From: Umezawaea endophytica
Lineage (GTDB): Bacteria; Actinomycetota; Actinomycetes; Mycobacteriales; Pseudonocardiaceae
Assembly (NCBI RefSeq): GCF_025061645.1
Contig: NZ_JANYMP010000006.1
Coordinates: 204,434 to 268,433 of the forward strand
Direction of reading: 5' to 3'
Length of the DNA stretch: 64,000 bases
In this document: positions 8,497 to 16,945 of the stretch, piece after piece
How positions within the stretch are numbered: position 1 is the first letter of the stretch
Layout of the letters: the number at the start of each line of letters is the position of its first letter
Translations under genes and position numbers: made by a program
Notes under the pieces: model-generated
Database searches by the model: none
Told to the model about the DNA's origin: nothing
Seen by the model: the letters and a program-made list of their open reading frames with translations, nothing else

Positions 8497-9003
8497 GTGA
8501 GCGGAACAACCGAACTGGATTCGGTGGACTGGCGGATCCTGGAGGAGTTGCAGAACGACGCGACCCTCCCCAACCGCACCCTCGCCGAACTGGTCGGTCT
8601 GGCGCCGTCGAGCTGCCTGCAACGGGTGCGCAGGCTGCGCGAACTCGGTGTCATCACGGGCTTCCACGCCGTGGTCGACCCGAGCGCGACCGGCCTGTCG
8701 CTGGAGGCCGTCGTGTCGGTCAACGTCCGCCCGCACACCCGGCCCGTCGTGGCGGCGTTCCGCCAGTTCCTGATGGCGCAGCCGGAAACCCGCTCGATCT
8801 TCCACGTGAGCGGCCAGGCGGACTTCCTGGTGCACATCGCGGTGACCGACAGCACTCACCTGCGGGCGTTCCTGATGGACAAGATCGCGTCCCGCACGGA
8901 GGTGCGGAACCTCACCAGCTCGGTGGTGCTCGAACGCGTGGAGACCCGCGCCCTCACGCCTCCCACGGGCGTCAAGGCGCGTCGGCGGCGGGTGGAGTCC
9001 TAG
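8497..9003 (+). CDS. Lrp/AsnC-family regulator
   Basis: This 168-residue protein has the two-part AsnC fold. An N-terminal helix-turn-helix covers LDSVDWRILEELQNDATLPNRTLAELVGL, residues about 5-60, and a C-terminal RAM ligand-binding domain follows. GTG at 8497 is preferred over the ATG at 8455 because aggatgg lies seven bases upstream and the protein then starts at the family N-terminus. It is divergent from the LysE exporter and probably controls it in response to an amino acid. Its last codon overlaps the end of the convergent methyltransferase gene by four bases. Confidence 0.9.
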   Translation: MSGTTELDSVDWRILEELQNDATLPNRTLAELVGLAPSSCLQRVRRLRELGVITGFHAVVDPSATGLSLEAVVSVNVRPHTRPVVAAFRQFLMAQPETRSIFHVSGQADFLVHIAVTDSTHLRAFLMDKIASRTEVRNLTSSVVLERVETRALTPPTGVKARRRRVES

Positions 9004-9650
9004 CGGGTCGAGCGGTCGAAGGCCCACACCGAGACCTTCGTCTCCTCGGCGTGGACCAGGGGTGTCCAGGACGGGTGGACCGGTAGTGACGCCGTGGTGA
9101 GGCGGCGGGGGGTGCGGCGGAGGGCGTCCAGTGGGAGGGCGTCGGCCGCGGTGGTGCGGACCTCGTGGCAGCGGGCGTGGGTGAGGACCAGGCGGACGCC
9201 GTCCAGGCCGTCGTGGCCGCCGCCCTCGTGCAGGTGGCGGTGCTCGGGTTCGACGAGGTCGAGCAGGTGCGCGGGGCGTTGGGGCGGGTTGACGGCCAGC
9301 ACGTCGGCGTCCAGGACGCCGAGCTGGGTGAAGTCCGCCTGCCACAGCGACAGGCGGTCACGGGCCGCGGCGCCCAGCAGGCGTTCGACGTTGGCGGCGG
9401 TGTCCTGGAGCGCGACGGGGTCGCGGTCGAGCGCGACGACGTGCGAAGCGCCCGCCGACAGGGCCGCGACGGCGATCAGGCCCGCGCCGCTGCCCGCGTC
9501 GAGGACGGTGCGGCCCCACACGTCGCTCAGCGTCGAGGCCAGCAGCGCGGAGAACTCCGACGGGCGGTGCACGCCGGGGCTCGCGGTGAGCGCGGCGCCG
9601 AGCCGGTGCCACGCGGTCCAGGCCGAACCGGGGAGCGGGACGGCGCTCAC
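9000..9650 (-). CDS. class I SAM-dependent methyltransferase
   Basis: This 216-residue protein has the SAM-binding motif VLDAGSGAGLIAVAAL, an acidic motif II (VVALDRD) and an NPPQ motif. NPPY-like motifs mark enzymes that methylate nitrogen in proteins, DNA or RNA; the Gln variant leaves the substrate open. Its GTG start overlaps the tesB stop as GTGA, so translation is coupled to tesB. No target can be assigned. Confidence 0.8.
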   Translation of the reverse strand: MSAVPLPGSAWTAWHRLGAALTASPGVHRPSEFSALLASTLSDVWGRTVLDAGSGAGLIAVAALSAGASHVVALDRDPVALQDTAANVERLLGAAARDRLSLWQADFTQLGVLDADVLAVNPPQRPAHLLDLVEPEHRHLHEGGGHDGLDGVRLVLTHARCHEVRTTAADALPLDALRRTPRRLTTASLPVHPSWTPLVHAEETKVSVWAFDRSTR

Positions 9651-10576
9651 GAGATGACCCGCAGCAACCCTTCCTGGACCACGGTGGCGACGAGTCTACC
9701 GTCCTGGCTGAAGAACCTGCCGGTCGCCAGTCCGCGCGCTCCCGAGGCGCTGGGGGACGCGCAGTCGTACAGGAACCACTCGTCGGCGCGGAACCGGCGG
9801 TGGAACCACATGGCGTGGTCGAGGCTCGCGCCCAGGACCTTGTCCGTGCCCCAGTAGACGCCGTGCTTGACGAGGATCGAGTCCAGCAGCGTCATGTCCG
9901 AGGCGTACGCGAGCACGCACACGTGCAGCAGCGCGTCGTCGCCGAGCTTGCCGTCGGCGCGCATCCACACCTGGCTGCGGGCTTCACCGGGACCGTCGTC
10001 GCGGGACTCCCACGGCGGCTCGGTGACGTACCGGACGTCGATGGGCCGCGGCAGCCGGGTGTGGCCGAGCTGGTCGTGGTAGCTCCTGGACGCCTCGGCG
10101 TACGTCGGCAGCGACTCGGGGTCCGGCACGTCCGGCATCGGCTCGGCGTGGTCCATGCCGGTCTCGTCCTTCTGGAACGAGGCGGACAGCGAGAAGATCG
10201 CCTTGCCGTGCTGGATGCCGACGACGCGCCTGGTCGTGAACGAGCGGCCGTCGCGGATGCGGTCGACCTCGTAGACGATCGGCACGGTCGGGTCGCCGCC
10301 GCGGATGAAGTACGAGTGCAGCGAGTGCACGTGGCGCTCGGGCGGCACGGTGCGGCCCGCCGCCACGAGCGCCTGGCCCGCGACCTGCCCGCCGAACACC
10401 CTGACCGGGGATTCGGCGGGGCTCACGCCGCGGAAGATGTTCTCCTCGATGCGTTCGAGGTCGAGCAGCGCCACGAGCCGGTCGAGCACGGGCTGCCCGT
10501 GCGGGACCCCGTCGCTGTCCAACGGGGCGTCCTGGGCCGCGAATCGCGCGGCCGCGGCACGGGCAGCCTCTGTCAA
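9647..10576 (-). CDS. tesB: acyl-CoA thioesterase II
   Basis: This 309-residue protein is a double hot-dog TesB enzyme that hydrolyses medium- and long-chain acyl-CoA. The N-terminal hot-dog carries RVFGGQVAGQAL and HSLHSYFIRGGDP; the C-terminal half carries LDHAMWFHRRFRADEW. It reads from a TTG at 10576 with aggag six bases upstream. It follows pyk by nine bases, the same pyk-tesB order known in mycobacteria, and is translationally coupled to the downstream methyltransferase. Confidence 0.93.
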   Translation of the reverse strand: MTEAARAAAARFAAQDAPLDSDGVPHGQPVLDRLVALLDLERIEENIFRGVSPAESPVRVFGGQVAGQALVAAGRTVPPERHVHSLHSYFIRGGDPTVPIVYEVDRIRDGRSFTTRRVVGIQHGKAIFSLSASFQKDETGMDHAEPMPDVPDPESLPTYAEASRSYHDQLGHTRLPRPIDVRYVTEPPWESRDDGPGEARSQVWMRADGKLGDDALLHVCVLAYASDMTLLDSILVKHGVYWGTDKVLGASLDHAMWFHRRFRADEWFLYDCASPSASGARGLATGRFFSQDGRLVATVVQEGLLRVIS

Positions 10577-10585
10577 CGTCTACTC

Positions 10586-12010
10586 CTAGGCGTGGTCGTC
10601 CTCGCCCAGGCGGTGCACCCGGATGAGGTTCGTGGAGCCTACGGTCCCCGGAGGGGAGCCTGCCACGACGACCACCAGGTCGCCCGCCTGGTACCGGCCG
10701 ATGTCGAGCATCGAGATGTCCACCTGGCGGACCATCTCGTCGGTCGACTCCACCTTCGGCACCAGGAACGTCTCGGTGCCCCACGTCAGCGAGAGCTGCG
10801 CGCGGACCTCCTGCTCGGGCGTGAACGCGAGCAGCGGCAACGGGGTGTGCAGGCGGGCGAGCCGCCGCACGGTGTCACCGGACTGGGTGAACGCGACCAG
10901 TGCCTTGGCGTTGAGGCGCTCGCCGATGTCGCGGGCCGCGTAGGAGATCACGCCGCGCTTGGTGCGCGGGACGTGCGTCAGCGGCGGCACGACGGTCGAC
11001 TCGGTCTCGACGGCCACGATGATGCGGCTCATCGTCTGCACGGACTCGATGGCGTAGCGGCCGACGCTGGTCTCACCGGAGAGCATGAGGGCGTCGGCGC
11101 CGTCCAGCACCGCGTTCGCGACGTCGGACGTCTCGGCGCGGGTCGGGCGGGAGTTGGTGATCATCGAGTCGAGCATCTGCGTGGCCACGATGACCGGCTT
11201 GGCGTTCTCGCGGGCGATCTGGATCGCCCGCTTCTGCACCAGCGGCACGTGCTCCAGCGGCAGTTCGACGCCGAGGTCGCCGCGGGCGACCATGACGCCG
11301 TCGAAGGCCAGGACGATGGCCTCCAGGTTGTCCACGGCTTCCGGCTTCTCGATCTTCGCGATCACCGGGAGGCGCTTGCTGCCCACGCGGTCCATGACCT
11401 GGTGGACCAGGTCGATGTCGGCGGGCGAGCGGACGAAGGACAGCGCGATGAAGTCGACGCCCAGCGAGAGCGCGAACTCCAGGTCCTCGATGTCCTTCTC
11501 GGACATGGCGGGCACGGAGACGTCCATGCCCGGCAGGGACAAGCCCTTGTTGTTGCTGACGGGACCGCCTTCGGTCACCTCGCAGACGACGTCCGGGCCC
11601 TCGACGTCGGTGACCACGAGGCCCACCTTGCCGTCGTCGACGAGCAGCCGGTCGCCGACCTTGGCGTCCTTGGCGAGTTCCTTGTAGGTGGTGGACACCC
11701 GGTCGTGCGTTCCCGACACGTCTTCGACGGTCACGCGCACGATGTCACCGGTGCGCCATTCCACGGGACCGGCTGCGAACCGGCCCAGGCGGATCTTGGG
11801 GCCCTGGAGGTCCGCCAGGATGCCCACCGCACGCCCCGACTCGTTCGCTGCGGCGCGAACGGTGTCGTAGACCTGCTTGTGGTCGGCATGGCTGCCGTGG
11901 CTGAAGTTCATCCTCGCCACGTCCATACCGGCCGCTACGAGCTCGCGCACCTTCTCAGGGGACGAGGTAGCGGGGCCCATGGTACAGACGATCTTTGCGC
12001 GTCGACTCAC
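10586..12010 (-). CDS. pyk: pyruvate kinase
   Basis: This 474-residue enzyme converts phosphoenolpyruvate and ADP to pyruvate and ATP. The N-terminus RRAKIVCTMGPAT, the active-site segment VIAKIEKPEAVDNL and GVMVARGDLGVE, and the C-terminal allosteric domain are all present at normal length. The start is GTG at 12010. No ribosome site is seen, and a TATCCT hexamer ends eight bases upstream, so the mRNA may be leaderless. It is divergent from a VanZ-like gene and heads the pyk-tesB-methyltransferase operon. Confidence 0.96.
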   Translation of the reverse strand: MSRRAKIVCTMGPATSSPEKVRELVAAGMDVARMNFSHGSHADHKQVYDTVRAAANESGRAVGILADLQGPKIRLGRFAAGPVEWRTGDIVRVTVEDVSGTHDRVSTTYKELAKDAKVGDRLLVDDGKVGLVVTDVEGPDVVCEVTEGGPVSNNKGLSLPGMDVSVPAMSEKDIEDLEFALSLGVDFIALSFVRSPADIDLVHQVMDRVGSKRLPVIAKIEKPEAVDNLEAIVLAFDGVMVARGDLGVELPLEHVPLVQKRAIQIARENAKPVIVATQMLDSMITNSRPTRAETSDVANAVLDGADALMLSGETSVGRYAIESVQTMSRIIVAVETESTVVPPLTHVPRTKRGVISYAARDIGERLNAKALVAFTQSGDTVRRLARLHTPLPLLAFTPEQEVRAQLSLTWGTETFLVPKVESTDEMVRQVDISMLDIGRYQAGDLVVVVAGSPPGTVGSTNLIRVHRLGEDDHA

Positions 12011-12018
12011 GTTGGGAG

Positions 12019-12024
12019 AGGATA
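12019..12024 (-). promoter_or_regulatory. candidate -10 element of leaderless pyk promoter
   Basis: TATCCT on the minus strand ends eight bases before the pyk GTG. This spacing would start the transcript at or next to the start codon. The -35 region is not recognisable. Confidence 0.35.
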
Positions 12025-12116
12025 GTCCCCTTTACTGGACCGATCCCGAACTACCCGTCGGTAAGTTCCTCACAGGCACGATATTCAGGGGTAACACGGG
12101 TGACATAGGGGTGCTG

Positions 12117-12458
12117 GTGCGCAAATATCTTCCGTTCGTGGTCGCGATGTCGCTCAGCGTCATCGTCCTGTTCACCCCGGAGTCGGGGGTTCCCAGCTCG
12201 CCGCCCGGTACGGACAAGGTCGTCCACTGCCTGCTGTTCGCGCTGCTCGCCTTCACCGGTCTGCTCGCCCGGCCGCGGTGGATCCTGCTCGTGCTGGTCG
12301 GCTACGCGGCGCTGTCCGAGGTGCTCCAGGAGCTCATCACGCCGCTGCACCGCAGCGGTGACGTCCTGGACGCGCTGACGGACGTCGTCGGCATCGCGCT
12401 CGGGTGGGGTGTGGCGGCGCTGGTCGCCCGGCGGGTCAGCGCCAGGGCTTCTCGCTGA
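12117..12458 (+). CDS. VanZ-like membrane protein
   Basis: This small protein of about 113 residues has four hydrophobic segments and the VanZ-type signature PGTDKVVHCLLFALLAF with a later RSGDVLDALTDVVGIALG. The family includes VanZ (low-level teicoplanin resistance) but most members have unknown roles at the cell envelope. GTG at 12117 is chosen because ataggg lies just upstream; GTG at 12111 is an alternative. It overlaps the end of the convergent DUF2461 gene by 23 bases. Confidence 0.75.
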   Translation: MRKYLPFVVAMSLSVIVLFTPESGVPSSPPGTDKVVHCLLFALLAFTGLLARPRWILLVLVGYAALSEVLQELITPLHRSGDVLDALTDVVGIALGWGVAALVARRVSARASR

Positions 12459-13089
12459 CGCCCACGTGGTCGACGCACCACTCGTTGAACGCCTTCAACT
12501 GCCGCCACGACGTGACGACCCGCTTGCCGCAGCCGGGCTCGTGCAGGGTGTCGTCCGGCGGCCACACCTTGGCGGCGTAGACCGTCCGGTGCTTCAGCAG
12601 CTCGATCCGCGGGTGCTCCGGGTCGACGCCGCGCGGCTTCGTCTTGAGCCGGTCGCCGCGGATCTCCCAGCCGGACTTCTCCAGCTTCGCCAGGATCTTC
12701 TCCAGCTCGCGGCCGCGCCGGTCGTCGTCCACGGCGGTGCGGAACCGCGCGAGCTGGTCCGACGCCATCGCGAACGAGCCGCCGCCGACCAGCAGCCCCT
12801 CGACGCCGACCTGGACGTAGTACGCGCCACCGCCGCGGCCCTGTTCGACCACACCGCCGCAGTGCGTCTTGTAGGGCGTCTTGTCCTTGCTGAAGCGGAC
12901 GTCGCGGAAGGGCCGGAACACCTTGCCGTCACCGAACTCCGGCGCCAGACCGGCCAGCAGTTCCAGCATCGGCGCGCGCACGTCCTGCTGGTACGTGCCC
13001 TTGTTCGCTTCCCAGTACACCTTGGAGTTGTCGGCTTCCAAACCGTCGAAGAAGTCGATCGCATGTTCCCCGAACCCGCTGAATTCCAC
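12436..13089 (-). CDS. DUF2461-family protein
   Basis: This 217-residue protein matches the DUF2461 family: FFDGLEADNSKVYWEANK near the N-terminus, RPFRDVRFSKDKTPYKTH and a following GGAYYVQV segment. The biochemical role of the family is unknown. GTG at 13089 gives the usual family N-terminus (EFSGFGEHAIDFF). It sits seven bases after a TAGGCT hexamer (13097-13102), suggesting a leaderless message. An ATG at 13113 would add eight unusual residues. Confidence 0.82.
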   Translation of the reverse strand: MEFSGFGEHAIDFFDGLEADNSKVYWEANKGTYQQDVRAPMLELLAGLAPEFGDGKVFRPFRDVRFSKDKTPYKTHCGGVVEQGRGGGAYYVQVGVEGLLVGGGSFAMASDQLARFRTAVDDDRRGRELEKILAKLEKSGWEIRGDRLKTKPRGVDPEHPRIELLKHRTVYAAKVWPPDDTLHEPGCGKRVVTSWRQLKAFNEWCVDHVGVSEKPWR

Positions 13090-13096
13090 GCCGTAC

Positions 13097-13102
13097 AGCC
13101 TA
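13097..13102 (-). promoter_or_regulatory. candidate -10 of leaderless DUF2461 promoter
   Basis: TAGGCT read on the minus strand lies seven bases before GTG 13089. The same TAGGCT hexamer precedes the XRE gene at 16946 at a six-base distance. Confidence 0.35.
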
Positions 13103-13169
13103 CGTTCCCCCATTGGGGGCTTGTTCGTTCACCACGTCGAAATCACCTCTTCGGCACGGGCGGGGTGTG

Positions 13170-13175
13170 CATAAT
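13170..13175 (+). promoter_or_regulatory. candidate -10 of leaderless helicase-associated gene
   Basis: CATAAT stands out in GC-rich surroundings and ends seven bases before GTG 13183. There is no ribosome site at usable distance from that GTG. Confidence 0.4.
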
Positions 13176-13182
13176 CCTGGGA

Positions 13183-15186
13183 GTGGGTAGGAAATCGGCT
13201 CTGGCGACGTGGTTGCACCAGCTCGACCCCGCCGCCCTGGAGAAGATCCTGCTGCGCCGCCAGGACGCGGCCGAGTCCCAGCCCCACACGCTGCGGCGGC
13301 TCGCCGACGAGCTGTCCGTCGTCTCCTCGGTCCGCCGCGCCGTGGACGCGCTCGACCAGGGCTGCCTCGACGTGCTGAACACCGCGCTGCACCTGGGCGA
13401 GGGCATGTCCGGGGAAGCGCTGGCGAAGGCGCTGCGCGTGCCGTGCGGGGACGCGGACTTCGACCGCGCGCTGACCGGCCTGCGGGAGGCCGCGCTGCTG
13501 TGGCCGATCGGCGAGGGGTGCCTGCGCACGGTCGGCGGTCTGCGGCCGATCGACGCGCCGCCTTCGCGCATCACGCCCCCACCGCCGCCGCCCCGGCGGT
13601 CGGACCGCGTGGGGACGTGCGTGGAGGACTCGGCTTCCGCTCCCGCTTCGTCCACTGTGGATGGTGTGACCCGACTGGTCGAGCTGTGCGACGGCCAGGC
13701 CATCGCGGTCCGGCGGTACGGCGGCGGCATCGGGATCCGCGAGCTGCGGCGGATGGCCTCGGTGCTGCACGCCGACGAGCAGCGGGTGCGGTTGTGGGTG
13801 GAACTGGCCGTCCACGCGGAACTGCTGGCCGTGGAGGAGCTGGACCGGCGGGCGCTGATGAGCGGCGGGGACGTGCCGCAGCACCTGCTGCCGTCCACCA
13901 CGTCGGACGAGTGGCGCGCGGCCCCGCCCGCGCGGCGGCTGGTCGACCTGGTGCGGGCGTGGCCGCGGATGAACTGGGCGCCCGCCACCGCGAAGCCCCG
14001 GTCGGCGCTGGCGGACCAGGTGTCGGACCTCGGCGCGGCGGTCCGGGCGGGGGTGCTGGCGCGGTTCGGGTCGGAGCCGGACACGGTGGTGCTGAACGTC
14101 GCGGACGTGGTGGCGGAGCTGGCGTGGCAGGTGCCCGCCGTGCACAGCGCCGCGGGCACGGCCGCGGCGGTGGTCGAGGCCGAAGCGCTCGGCCTGGTGT
14201 CGTTGGGGTGCCTCACCGAACTGGGGCGGGCGCTGCTCGTGGACGAGGGCGTCGAGGAGGCGGCCGACCGGCTGATCCCGCCCGCCACCGGCGTGGCCCG
14301 CCTGCAAGCGGACCTGACCGCCGTGGTCAGCGGGCTGCCGACGGCGTCGTTGAGCGCGTTGCTGGACTCGGTGGCGGATTCGGACGAGCGGGACACGGCG
14401 TCGGTGTGGCGGTTCTCCGCCGAGAGCGTGCGGCGGGCGCTGGACGGCGGCCGGGACGCGGACCGGTTGCTGGCGGACCTGTCGGAGGTCGCCGAGAACT
14501 CGTTGCCGCAACCGCTGGTGTACCTGGTGCGGGACGTCGAGCGGCGGCACGGGCAGGTGACGGTCACGCCGGTGGCGTGCTGCGTGCGGACGGCGGATCC
14601 GGGGCTGTTCGACGAGATCGCGCAGCACCGGTCGTTGTCGTGCCTGGGGCTGGTCGTGCTGGGGCCGGGGGTGCTGGCGTCGGTCAAGTCCGCCGACGAG
14701 ACGCTGGAAGCGTTGCGGGGAGCGGGTTACGCGCCGACGTCGTCGGACGTCGCGGGCGCGCCGATCATCGGCCGGGTGGAGCGGCGGCGGATCGTGCCCA
14801 ACCGGCCCAAGCAGGCGGGTGGTCGGCCGCAGTGGCGCACGCCGCTGTCGCGGTCCGACGTCGCCCGGCTGGCGGCGGACCTGATCCGGCGGGAGCTGCC
14901 CGAGTCGCCTCCCCCGCCCAAGCAGGCGGAGTCGCCGCGGATCAGCACGGCCCGGCTGTTGAGGGACCAGTCGTTGTTCCTGCCGGACGCCGAGGTGATC
15001 CTGCTGGCGGAGGCGCTGATCACGCGCACCTCGGTGGAGATCAAGGTGGCCAGCGGGCCGAGGCAGACCGTGGAGCACGTGATCACCCCGGTGGGGCACG
15101 CGGCCGGGAACCTGACGGCCACCACCGACGGCGGGCCTCGGGAGTTCCCGGTCAGCCACATCCGGTCCGTGCGGGTGCTGGGGTAG
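13183..15186 (+). CDS. helicase C-terminal (XPB/Ssl2-like) domain protein without ATPase core
   Basis: This 667-residue protein resembles the actinobacterial helicase-associated family (Helicase_C_3; the Rv0862c type). It has an N-terminal winged-helix-like region (TWLHQLDPAALEKILLRR), a proline-rich linker near residue 130, and a C-terminal domain with CLGLVVLGPGVLASV and the terminal VSHIRSVRVLG. No Walker A or DEAH box is visible, so it is not itself a helicase motor. In mycobacteria the homologue lies beside the XPB-type helicase gene; here the next gene is a cutinase. A role in DNA repair is inferred. Start is GTG 13183, probably leaderless. Confidence 0.7.
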   Translation: MGRKSALATWLHQLDPAALEKILLRRQDAAESQPHTLRRLADELSVVSSVRRAVDALDQGCLDVLNTALHLGEGMSGEALAKALRVPCGDADFDRALTGLREAALLWPIGEGCLRTVGGLRPIDAPPSRITPPPPPPRRSDRVGTCVEDSASAPASSTVDGVTRLVELCDGQAIAVRRYGGGIGIRELRRMASVLHADEQRVRLWVELAVHAELLAVEELDRRALMSGGDVPQHLLPSTTSDEWRAAPPARRLVDLVRAWPRMNWAPATAKPRSALADQVSDLGAAVRAGVLARFGSEPDTVVLNVADVVAELAWQVPAVHSAAGTAAAVVEAEALGLVSLGCLTELGRALLVDEGVEEAADRLIPPATGVARLQADLTAVVSGLPTASLSALLDSVADSDERDTASVWRFSAESVRRALDGGRDADRLLADLSEVAENSLPQPLVYLVRDVERRHGQVTVTPVACCVRTADPGLFDEIAQHRSLSCLGLVVLGPGVLASVKSADETLEALRGAGYAPTSSDVAGAPIIGRVERRRIVPNRPKQAGGRPQWRTPLSRSDVARLAADLIRRELPESPPPPKQAESPRISTARLLRDQSLFLPDAEVILLAEALITRTSVEIKVASGPRQTVEHVITPVGHAAGNLTATTDGGPREFPVSHIRSVRVLG

Positions 15187-15226
15187 TCGACCGGGGTGGT
15201 CGACGCCGCGCAAAGCGCATTGCGCG
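15186..15226. terminator. paired hairpins between convergent genes
   Basis: GTCGACC/GGTCGAC (15186-15192 with 15198-15204) and CGCGCAA/TTGCGCG (15207-15213 with 15220-15226) follow each other directly after the helicase-associated stop. They precede the end of the cutinase gene on the other strand. Confidence 0.55.
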
Positions 15227-15251
15227 AGGGCCGACGACCGTTCGGGAATTG

Positions 15252-16001
15252 TCAGCCGCCCACTTTGCCGAGGACGAAGTCGGCGGCGGTGGCGCTGTAC
15301 CGGTTCATGTAGGTGAGGTGCACGATGGTGCTCGCGCCGCTGTCGCAGAACGTGTCACGGGAATCGCAGAAGGACTGGATCCGGTCCGCGAACCCGGCGA
15401 GCACCCGCAATTGCGCTGCCGATCGGGGAAAGCGACCGTCACGGGTCGAGGTCCCCTCGTCGAAGGGCTGGCCGACGACGTGCCGGGGGTCGCCGAACGT
15501 GGCGACGGCCGTCACGCGGTCCGCGACCGCCGCCGGGACCGGTGGGGTCGCCGCGCCGAGCCCGACCCCACCGCCGCCGCCGAGGACGTCGAGCACCACG
15601 TGAGCGCCCTGGGAGTAGCCCGCCAGCACGATCTTCTGGTTCGGGCACTGCTGGACCTGCGTGGTGAGCTGGGCTTTCAGCGTGGTCACGCCCTGCGCCG
15701 AGCTGCGCGCGTAGTCCGTGAGCGTCGCCGGGTAGTCGACCGAGGCCCGGCTCACGGTCTGGTCGCTGCCGTTCACGATCCGGCTCACCATGGTGGCGGT
15801 GATGCCCTCGCCGGCACGTTCGGTCGACGCCCGCGCGGTGATCACGTGCACGTCGGCACAGGCCCCGCCCGCAGGTGCGGACACCGCGTTCGCCTGGTTG
15901 GACATCACGAAGACGGTCGCGGCGGTGATGCCGCTCGCGGTGACGACGGCGAGCAGACCGAATAGTCGACGTCTTGACGGCAGGGAATGGACACGGCTCA
16001 T
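15252..16001 (-). CDS. secreted cutinase-family esterase
   Basis: This 249-residue alpha/beta hydrolase hydrolyses esters outside the cell. Residues 1-40 form an export signal with SRRRLFGL, a twin-arginine-like motif, followed by a hydrophobic stretch ending near SNQANA. The nucleophile elbow is GYSQGAHV, and the C-terminal Cys-rich segment FCDSRDTFCDSG and VHLTY supply the likely Asp and His. ATG 16001 is chosen because a GGAG lies seven bases upstream; ATG 16019 is in frame. Natural substrates (cutin, polyester or lipid) cannot be told apart from sequence. Confidence 0.87.
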   Translation of the reverse strand: MSRVHSLPSRRRLFGLLAVVTASGITAATVFVMSNQANAVSAPAGGACADVHVITARASTERAGEGITATMVSRIVNGSDQTVSRASVDYPATLTDYARSSAQGVTTLKAQLTTQVQQCPNQKIVLAGYSQGAHVVLDVLGGGGGVGLGAATPPVPAAVADRVTAVATFGDPRHVVGQPFDEGTSTRDGRFPRSAAQLRVLAGFADRIQSFCDSRDTFCDSGASTIVHLTYMNRYSATAADFVLGKVGG

Positions 16002-16152
16002 TTCAGCACTCCGTTTCATGGTGTACGGAAGCGAAAGCGAAACCCCCTTGTCCCCCCATACGGGACGGTGCGCCGCCCGGTTCACCGCCCATTGGCGAAA
16101 TAGGGGTTTCGTGGAATGGTCGGTCCAGGGACGGAAAATCGCTCCGGCGCGT

Positions 16153-16530
16153 TCAGCCGAGCGGTCGCACGACGACGGGACGACGCCCCGCTCGCGGTAT
16201 CCGGCACGACGAGGGCGCGGGGATCAGGCACACGGGCTCGTCCGGCGAACCGGGCGCGGCCAGCGTCAGCACCGCGCGCAACGTCCACACCGGACTCGCC
16301 GAGTACACCCACGTCACCCACAGCGGTTCGAGCACGTCGGTGAACCCGTCCCCCGGTATCCGGCACGCGGTCGCGCTGCCCTCGTCCCGGATGATCACCA
16401 CGTCTGCGCAGTCGCCCCACTGCTTGTGCGCCGCGATCCACTCCGGCCCGCGCGGGTCACCGCCGACGTGCAGCACCCACCGCCTGCGCCGGAGCAACGT
16501 CAACCAGTGCTCCAGGTCGGCGTCGATCAC
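16153..16530 (-). CDS. hypothetical protein coupled to zinc-finger gene
   Basis: This 125-residue protein has no domain I recognise. It begins MIDADLEHWLTLLRRRRWVL (first codon GTG) and has charged N-terminal and hydrophobic central parts. Its GTG overlaps the stop of the upstream zinc-finger gene as GTGA, so both are translated together. The pair is divergent from the XRE-DUF5753/DUF397 operon, suggesting a shared regulatory unit. Confidence 0.6.
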   Translation of the reverse strand: MIDADLEHWLTLLRRRRWVLHVGGDPRGPEWIAAHKQWGDCADVVIIRDEGSATACRIPGDGFTDVLEPLWVTWVYSASPVWTLRAVLTLAAPGSPDEPVCLIPAPSSCRIPRAGRRPVVVRPLG

Positions 16531-16763
16531 CGCGCCGACACCGGGTTGGGCCGCATCCCCGACCGCTTGCGCCACACGGCGTCGCAGCCGAAGCAGGTCT
16601 TCTTGTGCGGCCGGTACTGGGCGAGCTGCGGGAAGTCCTCACGGGTCAGCGACAGCTCCAGCCCGCACAGGCTCTCGATGGACTCGCCCGGTCTCGGGGG
16701 CAGCGGGTAGTCGACCCGGCTGATCGCGTGCCGAAGCCCCTCGGCGTCGTGCCAGCTAAACAT
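16527..16763 (-). CDS. small zinc-finger protein
   Basis: This 78-residue protein carries SLCGLELSL and, later, HKKTCFGCDAVWR. The Cys, then Cys-x2-Cys, together with a nearby His, resemble the small zinc-finger proteins common in Pseudonocardiales near XRE/DUF397 genes. The ATG at 16763 has ggagg six bases upstream. It is the first gene of a two-gene unit reading away from the XRE regulator. DNA or protein binding is inferred, not shown. Confidence 0.65.
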   Translation of the reverse strand: MFSWHDAEGLRHAISRVDYPLPPRPGESIESLCGLELSLTREDFPQLAQYRPHKKTCFGCDAVWRKRSGMRPNPVSAR

Positions 16764-16933
16764 CGGCGACCTCCCAGGGCTCAGGTGACGGTGGCGAGGG
16801 CCAACCACCCCCGCCACCGGTGAGCCGCACCGGAATCCGCGAAGAGACCACGACTCACAACGCAAATTTAAGTGACAAGTGCCCCCTAGCAACATTCCAC
16901 GATCGAGTGATATCCGCGGAACATGTTTCGCTT

Positions 16934-16939
16934 TAGGCT
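16934..16939 (+). promoter_or_regulatory. candidate -10 of leaderless XRE promoter
   Basis: TAGGCT ends six bases before ATG 16946 and no ribosome site is present in that gap. Confidence 0.35.
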
Positions 16940-16945
16940 GCTTTC

